The position numbers and the translations under genes were made by a program. From NCBI GenBank assembly GCA_937129505.1, contig CAKZNJ010000546.1, forward strand, positions 1 to 6,302: a stretch of DNA of 6,302 nt, written 5' to 3'. The stretch comes from an uncultured Anaerolineae bacterium (GTDB lineage Bacteria > Chloroflexota > Anaerolineae > Anaerolineales > UBA4823). Positions 6,100 through 6,302 of the stretch are shown here, one piece after another (within the stretch, counting starts at the first letter, position 1; each line of letters opens with the position of its first letter). Under the pieces are notes generated by a model. It was not told the origin of the DNA and ran no database searches. It was given only the letters and a program-made list of their open reading frames with translations.

Positions 6100-6302
6100 T
6101 TATTCAACCAATTCGCCTGTAAATTGCAGTAGCGCCAAATGACGAGCTCGCTTGATGGCAACTGCTAATTCGCGCTGGTGCTTGGCACAGGTGCCCGTCT
6201 GACGACGGGGACGAATTTTGCCATCCTCACTAATGAACCGCCGCAGAAGATCGACATTTTTATAGTCTATCACGGCGTTGTGGTCGGTGCAAAAAAGGCA
6301 TA
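6100..6302 (-). CDS. rpsR: Ribosomal protein S18, C-terminal 66 residues (5' end outside window)
   Basis: S18 binds with S6 in the platform of the 30S ribosomal subunit. The reading frame enters from the right edge and ends at TAA (complement of 6100-6102). It shows the family's core IDYKNVDLLRRFISEDGKIRPRRQTG followed by CAKHQRELAVAIKRARHLALL, leaving little doubt. The visible N-terminal CLFC and the later CAKH give a C-x2-C...C-x2-H pattern. This is the zinc-ribbon ('C+') version of S18, whereas many bacteria have lost these cysteines. The missing N-terminus is only about 10-15 residues if the length is normal. In many bacteria rpsR follows rpsF and ssb, which would lie to the right of this window. 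The next gene on the same strand is the PPIase, 77 bp away. Confidence 0.97.
   Translation of the reverse strand, partial: CLFCTDHNAVIDYKNVDLLRRFISEDGKIRPRRQTGTCAKHQRELAVAIKRARHLALLQFTGELVE

Overview
This window is ordinary bacterial chromosome with an essential-gene core. It holds the 3' end of a threonine synthase-like gene, complete rnc (RNase III) and smc genes, a convergent gene for a membrane-anchored parvulin-type peptidyl-prolyl isomerase, and the 3' part of rpsR (ribosomal protein S18). The moderate GC content, an SMC head motif of the GQGLVD type, and a secreted PPIase with a long Thr/Pro-rich insert together suggest a member of the Chloroflexota, probably class Anaerolineae. That placement is an inference from protein style, not from a marker comparison. 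No mobile element, tRNA, rRNA or CRISPR array is visible.

Layout: on the + strand (1-4561), three genes form a tight co-directional cluster. The thrC-like gene overlaps rnc by about 23 bp, and rnc overlaps smc by 4 bp (ATGA). They are probably one transcription unit with translational coupling. The rnc-smc pairing is well known in bacteria, but the usual third member, ftsY, does not follow here. smc instead ends at a clear hairpin terminator (4566-4599) that can work in both directions and separates it from the convergent PPIase gene.

On the - strand (6302-4646), rpsR reads in from the right edge and is followed after a 77-bp spacer by the PPIase gene. The spacer holds a 12-bp stem, fully paired only in the - strand transcript, plus a small tandem repeat. 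It could act as a terminator or attenuator between the two genes.

Functionally, the + strand genes serve amino-acid metabolism, double-stranded RNA processing and chromosome condensation/segregation. The - strand genes serve translation and extracytoplasmic protein folding. I see no new biological system. The points most worth a second look are the loss of one of the conserved metal-binding acidic residues of RNase III (Ala at the E. coli D114 position), a degenerate glycine motif in the SMC hinge, a 77-residue Thr/Pro-rich insert inside the PPIase chaperone region, and an AGGTCA-containing hairpin module that appears in both intergenic regions.
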